Part shown: positions 42,663-51,934 of the stretch, piece by piece
Layout: the number at the start of each line of letters is the position of its first letter
Position numbering within the stretch: the first letter of the stretch is position 1
Origin: Mesorhizobium sp. B2-1-8
GTDB taxonomy: Bacteria > Pseudomonadota > Alphaproteobacteria > Rhizobiales > Rhizobiaceae
Assembly: GCF_006442545.2 (NCBI RefSeq)
Contig: NZ_CP083952.1
Coordinates: 5,805,501 to 5,869,500, forward strand
Reading direction: 5' to 3'
DNA length: 64,000 bases
Made by a program: the position numbers and the translations under genes
Notes under the pieces: model-generated
What the model saw: the letters and a program-made list of their open reading frames with translations, nothing else
Databases searched by the model: none
What the model was told of the DNA's origin: nothing

Positions 42663-43706
42663 TCAAGGCACTATGACGCCGCGGCCGGTGAATCGCCGAT
42701 TCTTGAAATCGTCGAGCGCAGTGTTGATGCTGGCGAGGTTGTATTCCGTGTAGTGCATCTTCACCTTGCCGTCGGCGTTCAACTCCATCAGTTCGACAAG
42801 TTCGGTGAAGTTGCCGACCAGGCTACCGCCGATGTTGATCTCCTCGATGACGAGGTGCGCGGTCGGCACGTTGATGTTGCCGCCATAACCGACGACGAAC
42901 AGTTGTCCGCCCTTGCGCACCATCTTCCAGCAGATGTTCTCGACACCGAGTTCGCCAACGAAGTCGATCACCACATGGGCGCCGCCGCCGGTGATCTGGG
43001 CGATTTCCTCGACGACATTAGGGCCGCCATCGAGGACGAAGTCGGCGCCAAGATCCTTGGCCAGCACACGCGCAGCCGGTTCGCGATCAACGGCAATGAT
43101 GCGGCAGCCCGAAATCGCGTGCAGCGACTGCAGCGCGATGTGGCCGAGCCCGCCTATGCCGAGCAGGACGCAGTAGCTGCCTGGCCGCAACAGCTTCGCC
43201 GCCCGCTTGGCGGCACGGTAAGCGGTGATGCCGGCGTCGGCCAGCGGCGCCACTTCGATCGGCGTGACATTGGCGTTCAGCTTGATCAGCGATCGCTCGC
43301 TGGTGATGAAGTACTCGGCGAAGCCTCCATTCATGCCAAGGCCGGGGAACTGGCCATTATCGCAGTACATGTCCTCGCCGTGTCGGCAGTTGAGGCAGAT
43401 GCCGCACGAGCGGAAGGGATGGCAGATCACGGCGTCACCGCGCTTGACCGACCGGACGCCGCTGCCGACCTCCTCGACCCAACCGGCATTTTCGTGGCCC
43501 ATGATGTAAGGCAAGAGGGTGCCTTCGGGGTCCATGGTCGGCTTCCACACGCCCTCGATGATGTGAAGGTCGGTGCGGCAGAGGCCAGCGGCGCCGACCC
43601 GCACGATGACCTCGTCGGGGGAAGTGATCGTCGGCGCGGCGACCTCCTCGATCTTGAGCTGGACGTTCATCTTCGGGTCGTATTCGTAAAGTCTGGCAGC
43701 TTTCAT
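42663..43706 (-). CDS. Zinc-dependent alcohol dehydrogenase of the monooxygenase operon
   Basis: A 347-aa medium-chain enzyme. The catalytic zinc ligands are the Cys of LCRTDLH and GHENAGWVEE, and structural zinc comes from CGICLNCRHGEDMYC. The coenzyme loop is GIGGLGHIALQ with VDRE after it for NAD. Enzymes in this position after groEL in mim/prm clusters (Adh1) oxidise the secondary or primary alcohol made by the monooxygenase. It would thus convert 2-propanol or a related alcohol to the ketone or aldehyde. The start is clear (ATG 43706). Confidence 0.9.
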   Translation of the reverse strand: MKAARLYEYDPKMNVQLKIEEVAAPTITSPDEVIVRVGAAGLCRTDLHIIEGVWKPTMDPEGTLLPYIMGHENAGWVEEVGSGVRSVKRGDAVICHPFRSCGICLNCRHGEDMYCDNGQFPGLGMNGGFAEYFITSERSLIKLNANVTPIEVAPLADAGITAYRAAKRAAKLLRPGSYCVLLGIGGLGHIALQSLHAISGCRIIAVDREPAARVLAKDLGADFVLDGGPNVVEEIAQITGGGAHVVIDFVGELGVENICWKMVRKGGQLFVVGYGGNINVPTAHLVIEEINIGGSLVGNFTELVELMELNADGKVKMHYTEYNLASINTALDDFKNRRFTGRGVIVP

Positions 43707-43743
43707 CGTCGTATCCTTTCAACGTCGAGATTGTTCGATTGCT

Positions 43744-45375
43744 TCAGGCGCGGCCGAGCTTTTCGGAGCCGCCGCCACGAGCCGGTCCGGCCGTCGGATC
43801 CTCGTCCTCGGCGAGATGGCCAATCAGCGTTTCGGTGGTCAGGATCAGCGTCGCCACGGAAGCTGCATTAGCCAGCGCGGTATAGGTGACGCGGACGGGA
43901 TCGATGATCCCTGCCTCGAACATGTTCTGGTAGCTGCCGGCGGATGCGTTGTAACCGTAACCGCCATTGATGCGCGTGACTTCCGCCACGACTGCCTCGG
44001 GATCGGCGCCGGCATTAGCGGCGATGCGCCAGAGCGGCCGCGACAGCACCGAACGAACCAGGCGCACGCCTTCGGCGACATCGCCGCTGACATCGGCCGC
44101 CACCTTGTCGAGCAGCGGCGCGATCTGGGCAAGCGCGGAGCCACCGCCGGCGACCACGCCCTCTTCGGATGCGGCGCGCACCGCATTCAGCGAGTCCTCG
44201 ATAAGCTGGATGGTTCGCTTCTGCTCAACCGGCGTGACACCGCCAGCATAAAGGATCGCGGTGCCGCCGGAGAGCTTGGCCAGGCGTTCGCGCAGCTTGT
44301 CCTGGTCGATGTTCGGCGGCGAGGCTTCATACTGTCGCTGCACCTGGGCGCGACGCGACGCGATTGCGGCATGGTCGCCGCCGCCGCGTATGATCGAGGT
44401 GTAGGACGAACTGGTTTTCACCCGGTCGGCGGTGCCAAGGTCTTCGGCGGTGATGTCTTCCAGCCGGCCGCCGAGGTCGCGAGCAATCACCTTGCCGCCG
44501 GTGATGATCGCCAGATCCTCCATCATCGCCTTGCGCCAATGGCCGTATTCCGGCGGATGGACGACGAGGTATTTTCCAGGCCCCTGCTTGCCGAGCAGTG
44601 TCACCACAACTTCCGGCGACATTTCCTCGGACACAATCAGCAGCGGTCGACCATCCTCGTCGGCAATACGGCGAACCGCATCCAGCGCTTCAGGCTCCTT
44701 GATCTTGAGATCGGTCATCAGGATGTAGGGCCGTTCGAGAACCGCCTCCATCTTCTCCTGGTCGGTCACCATGTGGTGCGAGAGATAGCCGCGGTCGAAG
44801 GACATGCCCTCGACCACATCGAGCGTGGTCTCGGTGGTGACGCTGAAGTCCGTGGTGATGACACCGTCGGCTCCTACGCGCTGATGGGCTTCCGCCACCA
44901 GGGCGCCAAGCTTCGTGTCGGTCGCAGCAATATTGGCGACCGAAGCCAGGATGCCGTTGCCTTTGGCGGGCTTCGCCGAAGCCTTGAGGGCGGCCACCAC
45001 GGCTGCCACGGCAAGATCGATGCCCTTGCACAGATCGACGGATTTGGCGCCGCGCTCATTCGCTTCGATGCCGCCCTGGATGAGCGCGTTGGCGAGCACG
45101 ATGGCTGTCGTGGTCCCGTCACCGGCGACCTCGTTGGTCTGCATCGACACTTCGCGGACCACTTGCGCGCCCATATTTTCGAAACGGTCGTGCAGCTCGA
45201 TCTCGGAGGCAATGCTGACGCCGTCGCGGGTCACCATCGGTGTGCCGATCGGCCGGTCGATCATGGCGTTCATGCCTTTGGGGCCGAGCGTGGGCTCGAC
45301 GGCAGCGGCCAAGCGAAAGACGCCGCGGGCAAGTGCACGACGCGCGTCGGAATTGTGAAGCATAATTTTGGGCAT
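43744..45375 (-). CDS. mimG: GroEL-like chaperonin dedicated to the monooxygenase (MimG)
   Basis: A 543-aa divergent 60-kDa chaperonin. The ATPase motif GDGTTTA is at residues 85-91 and the hydrolytic Asp is retained in IEDSLNAVRAASEEG. The C-terminus lacks the GGM repeats of housekeeping GroEL and ends GGGSEKLGRA. No groES is next to it. In mycobacteria MimG is needed for folding of the hydroxylase large subunit, and this copy occupies the same kind of position. GGAGGAATC precedes ATG 45375. It must either borrow the genomic GroES or act alone. Confidence 0.92.
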   Translation of the reverse strand: MPKIMLHNSDARRALARGVFRLAAAVEPTLGPKGMNAMIDRPIGTPMVTRDGVSIASEIELHDRFENMGAQVVREVSMQTNEVAGDGTTTAIVLANALIQGGIEANERGAKSVDLCKGIDLAVAAVVAALKASAKPAKGNGILASVANIAATDTKLGALVAEAHQRVGADGVITTDFSVTTETTLDVVEGMSFDRGYLSHHMVTDQEKMEAVLERPYILMTDLKIKEPEALDAVRRIADEDGRPLLIVSEEMSPEVVVTLLGKQGPGKYLVVHPPEYGHWRKAMMEDLAIITGGKVIARDLGGRLEDITAEDLGTADRVKTSSSYTSIIRGGGDHAAIASRRAQVQRQYEASPPNIDQDKLRERLAKLSGGTAILYAGGVTPVEQKRTIQLIEDSLNAVRAASEEGVVAGGGSALAQIAPLLDKVAADVSGDVAEGVRLVRSVLSRPLWRIAANAGADPEAVVAEVTRINGGYGYNASAGSYQNMFEAGIIDPVRVTYTALANAASVATLILTTETLIGHLAEDEDPTAGPARGGGSEKLGRA

Positions 45376-45451
45376 GATTCCTCCTTCCGCCTTACGGGCG
45401 GGTTGTTGGTTAGGGGCCTCGTGCAAGGGAGGCCGTTGTGTCAGCTCTGCT

Positions 45452-46249
45452 TCATGCGGTCGGCGCGGCTCTTGCCGGCACGCGATCCATGATGAAATCG
45501 ACCAGCGTTGGTTCGCCGTCGACCACATCCAGTTCCTTGTATCTTGTTTGTTTGAGCCCCCGGCACAGCGCGCCGTTGAACTCCATGTTGATGCGTACAC
45601 CGCGCAGTTCGGCGAGGTGGGCGCCGAGTGCGCCGGCCGGTATGCCTTGCCCTTCCCATGTCACGAAGACGGGATCGTCCGCCCTGCGGTCGGGAAAACG
45701 CTCGAGCAGAGCCGCCCTGTATCTCGGTTTCTGTTTGGCCGCCGCGCCCGGTTCGAACCGAGCGACGTCATATGCCGGCAGCTCCATGCCGACAATTTCC
45801 CGATCCGTCAGACCGTGCGCCTTGAGGCCGCGCAAGACCGCCTCCTGGCGCCGCTTGAATGCCTTCATCCTGAAGGTTTCGCGCAAGGCCCCGAGATCCC
45901 GATCCTCGGCAAGTTCGGCGAATATGTCGCTGAATGTCTTGCCGGCTTCCATGCCGCGATTGACCTCTTCCGCGAACATGTGATCGTGCAGCTTGACGCG
46001 ATAGGCCGGCGACCAGGAGAGCTGGTCGAGCGTCTTGCGCACGCCGTCCAGCATGAGGAAGGCAAAGTTGGGCGAACACCAATAGGTCGGCAGGCGGAAA
46101 TCTATCTCCACGCTGCCATCGCTCGTCACCTCGGCCCGCTCGACGAAGCCCATCTCGGTAATCGGTTCGTCGAGCTCGGGGTCGTTGACCTCACCAAGGC
46201 ACCGCCAGAGTTCGTTCTCTCGGCTGCCGGAAACGCTGGCGGTTGCCAT
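45452..46249 (-). CDS. MIP18/DUF59-domain protein of the monooxygenase operon
   Basis: A 265-aa protein. Residues about 12-90 form a MIP18/DUF59 domain (VNDPELDEPITEMGFV with the DPE motif, then PTYWCSPNFAFLMLDG with a conserved Cys). The remaining 170 residues are specific to this subgroup. Stand-alone DUF59 proteins (SufT, PaaD) help assemble iron centres; here a role in loading the diiron site or the reductase cluster is plausible. It starts 4 bp after the amidohydrolase stop and is followed by groEL, as in other mim/prm clusters. Confidence 0.85.
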   Translation of the reverse strand: MATASVSGSRENELWRCLGEVNDPELDEPITEMGFVERAEVTSDGSVEIDFRLPTYWCSPNFAFLMLDGVRKTLDQLSWSPAYRVKLHDHMFAEEVNRGMEAGKTFSDIFAELAEDRDLGALRETFRMKAFKRRQEAVLRGLKAHGLTDREIVGMELPAYDVARFEPGAAAKQKPRYRAALLERFPDRRADDPVFVTWEGQGIPAGALGAHLAELRGVRINMEFNGALCRGLKQTRYKELDVVDGEPTLVDFIMDRVPARAAPTA

Positions 46250-46253
46250 GGCC

Positions 46254-47276
46254 CTACTCCGCCGCGATGCTGAAGGGCGAGCCGGCTAGCGCCTTCTTCT
46301 TGGCTTCGACGTCGATGTTGTAGAGGCGCGCTGCGTTGAGGCCGAGGATCTTCTCCTTGATCTCGTCGGTCAGCTGCACACCACGTTCCGCGGCGATGTC
46401 CTCAGGGATCTGATAGGCCCAGAATTTCTCGACAAGCCAACGCGGCGTCCAAATCGCGTAGTCGGAACCGAACAGGATTTTCTCCGGCCCAATCCAGAAC
46501 AGCAGTTCGGCAATCACCTCGCCGAAATAGCGCGGGCGGGAATGGATGAAGGGCAGCGCCACCGCCAGTCCGCCATAGACGTTGGTTTCCTGCGTTGCGA
46601 TCCAGCAGAAATCGTCGAGGCGCGGCAGGCCGCAATGCTCGATGATCCAGTTGAGACCCTGGAAATCCGTCGCCGCATAGTCAACGTCATGGACGTCGAA
46701 GGCGTCCTTGCTGAGCGGGATGATGGTCGGACCCTTGTGGACGTGGATGTTCCTGATGCCGAGCTTGTCGCAGAGTTCGAAGCATTTGTAGGCATCGGGA
46801 TCGGTGAGCTTCCAGCCTTTGGAGGCGCCGTTCCATTCGGCCGTGTACATTTTCACGCCCTTGACGTTGTAGGTCTCCTTGAGGAAGTGGATGTACTCAA
46901 GCGCCTTCTCACCGTCGCGCGGATCGAAGGCGCCATTGACGATGAAACGCTCGGGATAGCGCTTGGCCACCTCGGCGTTGCGCTCGATCGTGTTGAAGCC
47001 GTTCTTGTAGAAGTCCTTGAGATAGGTCGACTGGACGATCGCCACATCATCGGGACCGTCGATGAACAGGTCGCGATAGAGGTCGTCGGCACTGTATTTC
47101 TCGAACTTCGACTTCTCCCACAACTGGTCTTTGGGGCTCAGGCCGGTGTGATAGGCATAGAAGCACTCGATGAACTGCTTGCCGTGGATGTTCTTCTGGT
47201 TCTCGGGGCTGCCGTCCCAGAAATGGGTGTGACCGTCGACCACGAAAATATCCTTGCCTTCCGGTGTTCTAAACAT
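46254..47276 (-). CDS. Amidohydrolase-family protein of the monooxygenase operon
   Basis: A 340-aa TIM-barrel hydrolase of the amidohydrolase_2 (ACMSD/decarboxylase-like) group. The first metal motif is D-G-H16-T-H18, a mid His lies in RNIHVHKGPTI and the last catalytic Asp is in LFGSDYAIWTP. It invariably accompanies propane/acetone-type monooxygenases, where its role has remained unclear. A structural or maturation function, or hydrolysis of a downstream product, are both possible. The ATG at 47276 has a GGAGGAACG site. Confidence 0.88.
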   Translation of the reverse strand: MFRTPEGKDIFVVDGHTHFWDGSPENQKNIHGKQFIECFYAYHTGLSPKDQLWEKSKFEKYSADDLYRDLFIDGPDDVAIVQSTYLKDFYKNGFNTIERNAEVAKRYPERFIVNGAFDPRDGEKALEYIHFLKETYNVKGVKMYTAEWNGASKGWKLTDPDAYKCFELCDKLGIRNIHVHKGPTIIPLSKDAFDVHDVDYAATDFQGLNWIIEHCGLPRLDDFCWIATQETNVYGGLAVALPFIHSRPRYFGEVIAELLFWIGPEKILFGSDYAIWTPRWLVEKFWAYQIPEDIAAERGVQLTDEIKEKILGLNAARLYNIDVEAKKKALAGSPFSIAAE

Positions 47277-47347
47277 TCGTTCCTCCGCAAGATGGCGTTG
47301 ATCGGTTCGGCGCGCCGCACGTCGGCGACGCGCCCGTTTTTTGGCGT

Positions 47348-47719
47348 CTACTCGATGTATTCGAACATCTCGTCCATGTTGCCGAACAGGATCACCGTGT
47401 TATCGTCGACACGAACCATGCGGCCGTAGTGGGTGGAGGTGTTGACCTCGAAGGTCTCGGCTGAAATCTCGCGGCCGAGGTATTCACCGATGGCGTCCAT
47501 CTTGAAGATCAGCTTGCCGTCACCGTCGATGCGGATCAGCGCCGGCTGGTAGGTGATCGTCACCCCAGGCTTCTTGCCCATGAATTCGGCGATGGCCCTG
47601 GCTTCGACGGAGTCGTTCATGGTGACGCCGCACTGGTGCGAAATCGTCTGTTCGAAGGTGATGTCCTTCATCTCCTTGAAGATGTTGGAGTGCGTGGCAT
47701 CGCGTGCTGATAGTGACAT
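47348..47719 (-). CDS. mimD: Monooxygenase coupling (regulatory) protein
   Basis: A 123-aa protein of the MmoB/DmpM family, without cofactor motifs. It binds the hydroxylase and controls oxygen gating and substrate access. The conserved N-terminal half has VEARAIAEFMGKKPG, and ALIRIDGDGKL follows. ATG 47719 has GGGGAAATTGTC upstream; the longer open frame from 48526 overlaps mimC and is not used. It is fourth in the mimABCD order. Confidence 0.93.
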   Translation of the reverse strand: MSLSARDATHSNIFKEMKDITFEQTISHQCGVTMNDSVEARAIAEFMGKKPGVTITYQPALIRIDGDGKLIFKMDAIGEYLGREISAETFEVNTSTHYGRMVRVDDNTVILFGNMDEMFEYIE

Positions 47720-47736
47720 GACAATTTCCCCTTTTT

Positions 47737-48795
47737 TCAGCGCTTGAGGCCGAGTTCGCCAAGGATCTGGCCAATCCGTTCGTCGGATTTGGCGCGAACG
47801 TCCGCGAACGCGACGGGCTTGGAATGCGGCATAGACCAGATCGGCTGCAGGCCGATGGCTGCCTTGTCGGCGAGCGCGCCGTGCTTCTTGACCCAGCCCT
47901 GCAAGAGCTTCTTGTTTGCCGCGCCGTGTTTCTCGTCGTTGGCGAGCAAGTGCATGAGGTCGATCGTGTTGGCGAGGTTGCGCTCGTAGTCGGCCTCGGC
48001 TGCCGAGATCACCGCAGGCGTGATGAAGTCGTGGTTGGCGGCGGCGATCTGCATCAGGAAGCCGGAGCGGAATACTTCGCCGACCAACGGTTCGAAGATG
48101 ATGTTGATGGCGAAATACTGTTCGAGATAGTCGGTCGCGCCCATGATGGTCTCGACCGCTTCGCGGGTGCCTTGCCAGTTCTTGTCCTCGAGCCAGGTCT
48201 TCTTGCCGAGTTCGTCGTCCCAGCCGGGCAAGTCCATGCCGATCTCGGCAAGGTAGAGCGTGATGTCCTGTGCAAGCCTGAGCTTGTAAGACGAGTTGGT
48301 CAGCGTCGCGTTGTTGATCATCTGGGTGTAGCCGTAACGCTGCGCCTGCATGAGCGAGGTGCCAAGTCCGAATTCGGCATGCTTCCAGGCGCCGAGCTGG
48401 GCCTGAAGGATCTTGACCCAGGCCTTGTCGAAGGTCTTCGGTGCACCGGACTTGCGCGCATTGTTGATGACGCTCTGCACCATCGTCTCGATCTTCGACT
48501 GGCGCTGGTAGTGCGTGCGCTCCCATTCCTGATCGGGGGCGCGGAAGGCATGCCAGTTGGAGCTCTGCGCGGCGGTGTTCTGCTTGACGTAGGCGCCCTT
48601 GCCGTCGGCGAAGGAAATGATCCAGTCCTGGATCAGGTAACGCTCGGGATCTGGCTGCACGTCGACCGTCATGTCCTCATAGTGAGTGGCACGCTGGCCC
48701 TTCGGGTCGAAATACCGGTACTTCCGGCTGTCGGAGTCGGCAAAGATCGCCGCGCCGGCGGCTCCGGATCCGACTGAACTCGAGGTTGCAGGCAT
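47737..48795 (-). CDS. mimC: Diiron monooxygenase hydroxylase small (beta) subunit
   Basis: A 352-aa ferritin-like subunit that lacks the full diiron ligand set and scaffolds the catalytic alpha subunit. Recognisable family segments are KYRYFDPKGQRATHYEDMTVD at the N-terminus and QNTAAQSSNWHAFRAPDQEWER. ATG 48795 follows GGGAGAGAGAACT. The operon order large subunit, reductase, small subunit, coupling protein is diagnostic of group 5 soluble diiron monooxygenases (propane, acetone, phenol). Confidence 0.93.
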   Translation of the reverse strand: MPATSSSVGSGAAGAAIFADSDSRKYRYFDPKGQRATHYEDMTVDVQPDPERYLIQDWIISFADGKGAYVKQNTAAQSSNWHAFRAPDQEWERTHYQRQSKIETMVQSVINNARKSGAPKTFDKAWVKILQAQLGAWKHAEFGLGTSLMQAQRYGYTQMINNATLTNSSYKLRLAQDITLYLAEIGMDLPGWDDELGKKTWLEDKNWQGTREAVETIMGATDYLEQYFAINIIFEPLVGEVFRSGFLMQIAAANHDFITPAVISAAEADYERNLANTIDLMHLLANDEKHGAANKKLLQGWVKKHGALADKAAIGLQPIWSMPHSKPVAFADVRAKSDERIGQILGELGLKR

Positions 48796-48842
48796 AGTTC
48801 TCTCTCCCTTGTTGCAGTTGTGATTGGCTGCGTGGCCGCCCC

Positions 48843-49904
48843 TCAATGGGCCGGCGTTGCACCTGCCGATGTGGTGAACTTGTCGAAGAAGATCCGCTCC
48901 GCTTCGAACCCGTTCATGAACAGGACCGGCTGCAGCGCATCGATCATCGGCGGCGGGCCGCAGGCATGGACATCGCCCTGCCCGTCGACCGCCAGTCGCT
49001 TGAGTTTGGCGTCGACACTCTGGTGCACGAAGCCACGCTCGCCTTGCCATTCGGCGTCGTCGTTCGCGTGCGACAGCACGGGAATGAAGGTGACGTCGGA
49101 ATGATTGCCGACCAGCTGGGCGATCCTGTCGAGATAAAACAGATCGTTGCGGGTGCGGGCGCCGTAGAAGAAATAGACCGGACGTTTCTCGCCGCTCTTC
49201 AGGTGGTCGTTGAGGATCGACCAGATCGGCGACATGCCCGAGCCGGCGCCGACCAGGATCAGGGGTCCTTGCCGTTCTTCCCGACGGAAACAGGTTCCAT
49301 AGGGTCCGACGACGGTGACCTCGGCTCCGACCTTGATGCCTCCGGAATCGAGTTCTCCGGAGAATTTTCCCTCAGGGTATTTTTTGATGATGAAGCAGAG
49401 TTTTTCGGTTTGGTCCGGCGTATTTGCCATGGAGAACGAGCGCGTAATCGTCTCCCCTTTTTGCGTGGTAACCGTGATGTCGACATATTGCCCCGCCCAG
49501 AACTTTATCGGCGAGCCGAGTTCGATCTCGATGCCGCGAATGTCGTGGGTCAGATGCTCGATCAGAGCAATCCGGCCCTTGAACGTCTTTACGGCGATGG
49601 CTTTCGCCAGAATCTCCTCGTCGTAGTTGAGAAGCTCGACTTCCAGATCGGAGTAGGCGATGCAGCGGCACAAAAGGACGTGGCCGCTCTCCTTCTCCAT
49701 GTCGTTCAGTGCGAAGGTCGAGTATTTCAGCATGTCAGCTTCGCCATCAAGCAACACGCTTTTGCAGGCCGAGCATTGCCCTTCCTTGCAACCGTGCGGC
49801 AGGGCGATGCCCTGGCGGAACGCGGCGTTGAGCACCGTCTCGCCATGCTCGACCTCAAAATCGACGCCGACCGGGCTGAGCCTGACCGTGTGGGTTTCCG
49901 ACAT
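48843..49904 (-). CDS. mimB: Monooxygenase NADH reductase (2Fe-2S, FAD)
   Basis: A 353-aa electron-transfer component. A plant-type ferredoxin domain has C39, C44, C47 and C79. An FAD domain follows with the RSFSMAN motif, and an NAD domain with VGAGSGMSPIWSIL and CGPPPMIDAL. It carries electrons from NADH to the diiron centre. ATG 49904 (MSETHTVRLS) is used; the frame upstream overlaps mimA. It lies 58 bp after mimA and 47 bp before mimC. Confidence 0.95.
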   Translation of the reverse strand: MSETHTVRLSPVGVDFEVEHGETVLNAAFRQGIALPHGCKEGQCSACKSVLLDGEADMLKYSTFALNDMEKESGHVLLCRCIAYSDLEVELLNYDEEILAKAIAVKTFKGRIALIEHLTHDIRGIEIELGSPIKFWAGQYVDITVTTQKGETITRSFSMANTPDQTEKLCFIIKKYPEGKFSGELDSGGIKVGAEVTVVGPYGTCFRREERQGPLILVGAGSGMSPIWSILNDHLKSGEKRPVYFFYGARTRNDLFYLDRIAQLVGNHSDVTFIPVLSHANDDAEWQGERGFVHQSVDAKLKRLAVDGQGDVHACGPPPMIDALQPVLFMNGFEAERIFFDKFTTSAGATPAH

Positions 49905-49962
49905 GCGGGCCTCCAGTTGGGATGAGCCGGGGGCGGGACGAACCCGCCCCCCTTTGGCCTGA

Positions 49963-51630
49963 TCAGTTGCAGGGATTGATGGTGAAGCCGGCCCGGTATT
50001 CCGCCAGGTGCTTCTCGCGGTCCGCTGGCGACATGCCACGCAGCGCGTTCAGCGGCGATCCGAGCTTGTTGCCGCGCACGTCGTCGAGGGTCCACATTTC
50101 CTTGTCGTCGAAGCGCATATGCGGCTGCGGAACCAGCGTCTTGCCGTCCGAACGGACGAAGTTCAGGTCCTTGATCGCATCAGCCAGATCCCAGCCGTCA
50201 TAGAGCGTCTCCCACTCGCGCTTGCCGCTGAAGCGGCCCATGGCGGGCGTCGGACGGCCCTGATACTCGTCGGCGAAGGCCACCGTCGCGGTCCACTTGT
50301 CGAGTTCGTGGGCGAAGGTGTGCAACTGGCCGTCGATCTCGCCTACCACCATGTCCTCGCGGATCAGGCAAGGCACGAGGCAGGACCAGCAGCGGTGCGG
50401 ATAGACGTAGCCGACGTCGCTGTTGAACAGCAGCACCTTCTCGCCCTTGTGGCTGAGCTTGGCGTACCACTTCCAGAAATCGCCGAACTCGGCGTACCAG
50501 CCCGGATACTTGTGCTCGAACCACTCGAAGTCCTTGTCAGTCTGGGCTTCGATGCGCCAGAAGTTGACCGGCCAGCCGACCGCGAAGAACTGCCCGACCT
50601 TGTGGACGTAGTTCTTCTTGGTGATGCGTTCCCAGGCCGCCTGGACGTCGTCGTGATGGACCTTGATGCCGTATTTCTCGAGCGGCAGCATGTAGGTGCG
50701 ATAGTAGTCCTCATAGATCCAGCGGTGCCACATTTCCGCGTAGGACTCCTTGTTCTTATCGCGGTTGGTGGTGCCGTATTCGATGAAGGTGCCGATGGCC
50801 GCATCGACGATAGCGTGGTTCTGCCAGAAGGCGTAACGCAGATCGCGCTCGAGCAGCAGGTGGTTCTCCGGCTCCTTGAGCGCCGCCATGAGCAGCGAGT
50901 GGCCATTGCCGATATGCCGGCTCTCATCCGACTGCACCGACAGGAAAACTGTCGGCAGTGCGTAGTCGCCATTGCGGGCGGCTTCCGAAGGCATGGCTAC
51001 AAACAGCGTGTTGGTGAAGGCGGTTTCGGCCACCACGGTCAGATACATGCAGGCGGCGGTCATGGTATCGCCGGTGATAAAGCCTTCGGCGAACTGGCGA
51101 CCGATGGTGGTGGCGTAGCATTTCCCGAAGGCTTCCTCGGTGATGTCGAAGCCGGCCGGATCGATGTAGTTCTCCATGTACCATTTCTTCAGGTTCATCT
51201 GGATCGTCGAGTGACGGAACTCGTCGATCATCTGCATCGTGAAGCCGGTTCTGAGTTCCTCGCCGGGCGCGATGCGGGCGACCATCGCCATCGAGCGCGC
51301 GGCGGAGATTTCCGGGAAGGGAATGATGGCCAGGAAGAGTTTCATCCATTCGACCCAGCGCGGTTCCACATTGCGGAACATGTCGCCGCGTAGCGCCGCG
51401 TCCAGCGCGCCATAGACACGGTTGTCCTTCTCTTCCTGCATTGGGAAATAGGACCGCAGGACCTGCTTCATCGGGTCGCGCGGCGTCTTGTTGATCTTGT
51501 AGTCGGTCGGAAACGTCATCGCTTCCTGGACGTAGGAAGGATTCCAGCCGAGGTCGGCGATCTTCTTGGTTGCTTCGCCCACGGAGATGCCGCGTTGCGA
51601 GGTGATCTTGTTGAGCGTCAGAGACGTCAT
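49963..51630 (-). CDS. mimA: Diiron monooxygenase hydroxylase large (alpha) subunit
   Basis: The catalytic subunit of 555 aa. Diiron ligands are E107, E137, H140, E202, E236 and H239 (in PFPEISA, DEFRH, AETAF, DESRH). Their spacing 30-3-62-34-3 equals that of MmoX of soluble methane monooxygenase. Overall the sequence and gene order point to the propane/acetone/phenol group (MimA, PrmA) rather than to methane oxidation. Of two ATGs, 51630 is chosen because GGAGG lies 9 bp away but only 3 bp from 51636. A 5' leader of roughly 290 nt separates it from the sigma-54 promoter. Likely substrates are short alkanes, acetone or phenol. Confidence 0.96.
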   Translation of the reverse strand: MTSLTLNKITSQRGISVGEATKKIADLGWNPSYVQEAMTFPTDYKINKTPRDPMKQVLRSYFPMQEEKDNRVYGALDAALRGDMFRNVEPRWVEWMKLFLAIIPFPEISAARSMAMVARIAPGEELRTGFTMQMIDEFRHSTIQMNLKKWYMENYIDPAGFDITEEAFGKCYATTIGRQFAEGFITGDTMTAACMYLTVVAETAFTNTLFVAMPSEAARNGDYALPTVFLSVQSDESRHIGNGHSLLMAALKEPENHLLLERDLRYAFWQNHAIVDAAIGTFIEYGTTNRDKNKESYAEMWHRWIYEDYYRTYMLPLEKYGIKVHHDDVQAAWERITKKNYVHKVGQFFAVGWPVNFWRIEAQTDKDFEWFEHKYPGWYAEFGDFWKWYAKLSHKGEKVLLFNSDVGYVYPHRCWSCLVPCLIREDMVVGEIDGQLHTFAHELDKWTATVAFADEYQGRPTPAMGRFSGKREWETLYDGWDLADAIKDLNFVRSDGKTLVPQPHMRFDDKEMWTLDDVRGNKLGSPLNALRGMSPADREKHLAEYRAGFTINPCN

Positions 51631-51934
51631 CGTCATAAGCCTCCACCAGGTTTGAGCCGCGGGTCCCTTGACCCCGGCATGAAGCGGCGCTCGGCACCGC
51701 CAGTGAGAGTGCGAACGGCACGACAAAGGGTTGCGCATTCAGGCGCGACTCATGGTCCAGCCATTCAAGTGGATCGCGGCAAAGGTTTTCGAGGTGTCTG
51801 GCAGGGAGCCGCGAGACGCCAACCGCATTTTGCGAGGGCGTGCCGAAGCGGATGTACCCTGTCCCTGCTTCCTCCGGTCCTTCGTTCTTTTGGCACCGCG
51901 TCAAGCGCGATGGGCTTCTTATGCAAATAGGTAA

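Noticed and set aside
43816..45492. 558-codon plus-strand open frame opposite the chaperonin gene
   Set aside because: Shadow of the GroEL-like gene, which has clear family motifs on the minus strand.
51896..51915. Plus-strand TGGCAC as a second sigma-54 promoter for the divergent cassette
   Set aside because: The bases at the -12 position do not read TTGC and the site lies far from the cassette start.
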